Part shown: positions 61,561 through 64,000 of the stretch, one piece after another
How positions within the stretch are numbered: the first letter of the stretch is position 1
Layout: each line of letters begins with the position of its first letter
Assembly (NCBI GenBank): GCA_020635795.1
Contig: JACJZD010000004.1
Coordinates: forward strand, 1 to 64,000
Source: Flavobacteriales bacterium
GTDB lineage: Bacteria; Bacteroidota; Bacteroidia; Flavobacteriales_E; Vicingaceae
Direction of reading: 5' to 3'
DNA length: 64,000 bases
The notes under the pieces: model-generated
Seen by the model: only the letters and a program-made list of their open reading frames with translations
Databases searched by the model: none
Told to the model about the DNA's origin: nothing
Translations under genes and position numbers: made by a program

Positions 61561-61602
61561 AAAAGGTACGAGTCCCGATAGCTATCGGGATTGTACCTTT
61601 TT
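61561..61602 (+). terminator. tRNA-Leu terminator built on a CCCGAT palindrome
   Basis: The stem starts GGTAC(G)AGTCCCGATA and is closed by TATCGGGA-TTGTACC around GC, with an A-run before and a T-run after. The inner TCCCGATAGCTATCGGGA (61573-61590) is a perfect 18-bp palindrome of the same CCCGAT family as 5234 and 28712. Confidence 0.8.
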
Positions 61603-61713
61603 TAAATTTAGTGAAACTCCACTCCTTATGTAGTGGTTAGTAGAACTTATTCTGCTGAAAAGCGGAATCGTATTAAAAAATTGAACAATTACTGGACTAA
61701 AGCCAAAACTCAA

Positions 61714-63069
61714 ATGAACATTACACAAGAAAAAATTGACAATTTAAATGCTGTAATCAAAATACAGTTGTCAGAGTCGGATTATCAAAAAAATGTAGAT
61801 AAAGTATTAAAAGACTACAGAAATAAAGCTTCGGTGCCTGGATTTAGAAAGGGTCATGTGCCAATGGGAATGGTAAAGAAAATGGTTGGTGTTAACGCTA
61901 TGGTTGATGAAATTAATAAAGTTTTATCAGAATCGTTACAAAAATACCTTGCTGAAGAAAAGTTGGATGTTTTAGGAAATCCACTTCCAAAATTAGACGA
62001 GCAAGAAAAAATTGACTGGGAAAATCAAAAAGATTTTGAATTTAGATATGATGTTGGATTGGCACCTTCGTTTGAAGTTGAACTTTCTGATAAATTTAAG
62101 TTTGACCAGTACATTATAAAAGTTGCTAAAGCTGATATTGATAAATATGTTGAAGATTTATCGAGAAGATATGGTAAAATGACCAATCCAGAAGTTGCAG
62201 ATGCAGATGATATGTTGTTTGGTAAATTTGAAGAGTTAGAAAACGGACAGGTAAAAGAAGGTGGAATTACCAATTCATCAGTAGTTATTATCAAATCAGT
62301 TACCGATTCGTCGCTTCAAAAATCGTTAGTTGGAGCTAAAGCTGGTTCAGTTATTGAGTTAGACCCTAAAAAAGTATCGGAACACGAATCGGATGTTGCT
62401 GCTGCTTTAGGTGTTAAACCAAACGAATTAAAAAACATCAACAACAAGTTTAGATATACCGTTGAAAAAATAAACAAAATTTTACCAGCAGAAGTTAACC
62501 AAGATTTGTTTGATAAAGTTTTTGGACCAAACAATGTAAAATCGGTTGAAGAATTTAGGGGTAAAATTGAAGAACAAATGTCGCAAGGTTTGGTTGTGGA
62601 TAGCGATAGAAAACTAAAGACAGATATTCAAGATGAGCTGTTAAGCAAGCTAAGTCTACAACTTCCTGATAGTTTCTTAAAAAGATGGATTGCCTCAAGT
62701 AATGAGAATCCAGTTACTCCAGAACAAATTGAACAAGAGTATGACCAATACGCTAAAGAATTAAAATGGCAGTTGGTGGAAAATAAAATCATTAAAAAAT
62801 ACGACATTAAAGTTTCTTTTGAAGATGTTGTTGAGCATACCAAAGGGTTGCTAAAACAACAATTAGCAAGCATGGGATTACCAAGCGATGACGATAAAGA
62901 TTTAACAGAAACTGCTAACAGAGTGTTGCAAAACCAAGAGGAAGCTCGTAACATTTATATGATGATGTACGATATGAAAATGATGAAGTTGTTTAAAAGC
63001 ATCTTTAAATTAAATAAGAAAGAAATTTCTTATGAAGATTTTGCCAAAATAGCTTACGGCAAAAAATAA
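61714..63069 (+). CDS. tig: Trigger factor, ribosome-associated chaperone
   Basis: Trigger factor binds near the ribosome exit tunnel and helps nascent chains fold. The 451-residue protein starts at ATG 61714 (MNITQEKIDNLNAVIKIQL) and contains the N-terminal ribosome-binding signature PGFRKGHVPMGMVKKMVG (FRKGH is the ribosome contact). A PPIase-like middle is not obvious, and the C-terminal helical chaperone arm follows. An earlier in-frame TTG/GTG start at 61633 is rejected because it follows the tRNA-Leu terminator and adds non-family residues. clpP follows. Confidence 0.93.
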   Translation: MNITQEKIDNLNAVIKIQLSESDYQKNVDKVLKDYRNKASVPGFRKGHVPMGMVKKMVGVNAMVDEINKVLSESLQKYLAEEKLDVLGNPLPKLDEQEKIDWENQKDFEFRYDVGLAPSFEVELSDKFKFDQYIIKVAKADIDKYVEDLSRRYGKMTNPEVADADDMLFGKFEELENGQVKEGGITNSSVVIIKSVTDSSLQKSLVGAKAGSVIELDPKKVSEHESDVAAALGVKPNELKNINNKFRYTVEKINKILPAEVNQDLFDKVFGPNNVKSVEEFRGKIEEQMSQGLVVDSDRKLKTDIQDELLSKLSLQLPDSFLKRWIASSNENPVTPEQIEQEYDQYAKELKWQLVENKIIKKYDIKVSFEDVVEHTKGLLKQQLASMGLPSDDDKDLTETANRVLQNQEEARNIYMMMYDMKMMKLFKSIFKLNKKEISYEDFAKIAYGKK

Positions 63070-63073
63070 CACG

Positions 63074-63103
63074 AAAAGCCTCGCAATTTTGCGGGGCTTT
63101 TTT
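63074..63103 (+). terminator. Terminator after tig
   Basis: AAAAGCCTCGCA can pair with TGCGGGGCTTTT around ATTT, with one G-U pair, followed by a T-run. It lies 5 bp after the tig stop. Confidence 0.8.
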
Positions 63104-63196
63104 GTTTAAATCTTTGTATAAAAATCATAAATAAATAAATCTTAAAATACTAAATTAGAGGCTTCAATTTAATTACAATTTAAAACCATAACAACT

Positions 63197-63874
63197 ATGT
63201 TTGACAAAGACGAATTTAGAAAATATGCTATTAAACACAGAGGTATAAGTAGCTCAGTATACGATCAATATCAATCGATTCATGCCGATTATATTTCTCC
63301 AACTATTATTGAAGAGCGTCAATTGAACGTAGCTTCTATGGATGTGTTCTCTCGATTAATGATGGATAGAATTATATTTCTTGGAACAGGAATTAACGAT
63401 TACGTAGCAAATATTATTCAAGCACAATTGCTTTTTTTAGAGTCGGTTGATGCAAAAAAAGATATTCAAATTTATGTAAACTCACCAGGTGGTGGTGTTT
63501 ATGCAGGTTTAGGTATTTATGATACCATGCAGTATATTGCACCAGATGTAGCAACTATTTGTACGGGTATGGCAGCTTCTATGGGTGCTGTTTTATTGTG
63601 TGCTGGTGCGGCTGGAAAAAGAACAGCCCTTCCTCATTCAAGAGTGATGATTCACCAACCTTTAGGTGGAGCTCAAGGACAAGCATCCGATATCGAAATT
63701 ACTGCAAGAGAAATCCAAAAATTAAAAAAAGAATTGTACGATATAATTGCTAAACATTCGGGTAAGGATTACGATACTGTTTGGAAAGATAGCGATAGAG
63801 ATTACTGGATGATTGCACAAGAAGCCAAAGAATATGGTATGATTGACGAAGTTTTAGTAAAAGAGAAAAAATAA
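63197..63874 (+). CDS. clpP: ATP-dependent Clp protease proteolytic subunit ClpP
   Basis: ClpP forms the proteolytic chamber of ClpXP/ClpAP. The 225-residue protein has the catalytic triad Ser128 (GMAASMG), His153 (MIHQPLGG) and Asp202 (SDRDYWM), with the family motif YVNSPGGGVYAGLGIYDTMQ. The N-terminal extension of about 25 residues (DEFRKYAIKHRGISSSVYDQY) is usual for Bacteroidota. Trigger factor upstream and clpP (then usually clpX, outside the window) is the common tig-clpP-clpX order. A short GC-tract repeat follows the stop. Confidence 0.96.
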   Translation: MFDKDEFRKYAIKHRGISSSVYDQYQSIHADYISPTIIEERQLNVASMDVFSRLMMDRIIFLGTGINDYVANIIQAQLLFLESVDAKKDIQIYVNSPGGGVYAGLGIYDTMQYIAPDVATICTGMAASMGAVLLCAGAAGKRTALPHSRVMIHQPLGGAQGQASDIEITAREIQKLKKELYDIIAKHSGKDYDTVWKDSDRDYWMIAQEAKEYGMIDEVLVKEKK

Positions 63875-63905
63875 GCCCACCCCATCCCTCCCGAAGGGAG
63901 GGTGA
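63874..63905. repeat. Short GC-tract palindromic repeat, copy 4
   Basis: AGCCCACCCCATCCCTCCC is followed by GAAGGGAGGGTGAG. It starts at the clpP stop and is nearly identical to the copy inside rluB at 9503-9533. It is a hairpin with a GAA loop and could act as a transcript end. Confidence 0.8.
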
Positions 63906-63976
63906 GCTAACTCTAAAATAAGGATTAAGTTTTTTTAATATTAGAAAAATTAAGAAATAATATGAATTTCGCCTCA

Positions 63977-64000
63977 TTTCCCCCTTCGGGGGATTAAGGG
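63977..64000. repeat. Short GC-tract palindromic repeat, copy 5 (runs off the window)
   Basis: TTTCCCCCTTCGGGGGATTAAGGG at the window end has the same CCCC-loop-GGGG core and a trailing AAGGG. It resembles the divergent copy at 3828. The full element may continue beyond the end. Confidence 0.6.

Noticed and set aside
61633..61713. Extended N-terminus of trigger factor
   Set aside because: It starts at a non-ATG codon straight after the tRNA-Leu terminator and precedes the conserved family start by 27 residues.

Overview
The window is a chromosomal segment of an AT-rich member of the Bacteroidota, most likely near the Flavobacteriales (Cryomorphaceae, Crocinitomicaceae or Vicingaceae type). 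The evidence is several secreted proteins with type IX secretion (T9SS) C-terminal sorting domains, a gliding-type giant adhesin with a type B sorting domain, a two-component-type propeller/SpoIIE protein, type III pantothenate kinase, promoters of the TTG/TAnnTTTG type, and weak Shine-Dalgarno signals. No species assignment is possible from the sequence alone, and there is no rRNA, CRISPR array, prophage or intact insertion sequence.

Layout. 1-3.9 kb: OmpA-type lipoprotein, ffh, folD and a 58-residue coiled-coil gene, with three kinds of short repeat. 3.9-11.8 kb (minus strand): rarA, an AsmA-like protein, a small T9SS cargo protein, a pseudouridine synthase and metG. 12-18.4 kb: LD-carboxypeptidase, YraN, two outer-membrane barrels, a radical SAM protein, a DEAD-box helicase, an oxidoreductase and a hydrolase/thioesterase pair. 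18.4-24.7 kb: secreted T9SS amidase, PhoH and three unrecognised proteins. 24.7-25.3 kb: tRNA-Phe, a GIY-YIG nuclease gene and a broken partial copy of the same tRNA, which looks like a small tRNA-targeted element. 25.3-33 kb: a plus-strand run of coaX, an outer-membrane protein, a TPR protein, lptC, a small membrane protein, a CNNM/CorC protein and a PpiD-like chaperone, which together read as an envelope-biogenesis operon. 33-37 kb: class I fumarase, a 57-residue membrane peptide, ArsC-like protein and uvrC. 37-55.3 kb: a surface and secretion region with a frameshifted LamG/T9SS gene, a T9SS cargo protein, a propeller/SpoIIE sensor-phosphatase, a TPR protein, a DUF3352-like protein and a 1798-residue adhesin. 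55.4-64 kb: dCMP deaminase, S41 protease, exonuclease, lipoprotein, fused oligopeptide ABC ATPase, tRNA-Leu, trigger factor and clpP.

Most genes are housekeeping. The parts most worth a second look are the tRNA-Phe/GIY-YIG unit with its tandem 43-nt hairpins (24750-25247), short palindromic repeats that have entered reading frames (folD end, rluB N-terminus, lptC signal peptide, AsmA-like C-terminus, metG start), and the abrupt change in base composition inside the giant adhesin at about 53.3 kb.
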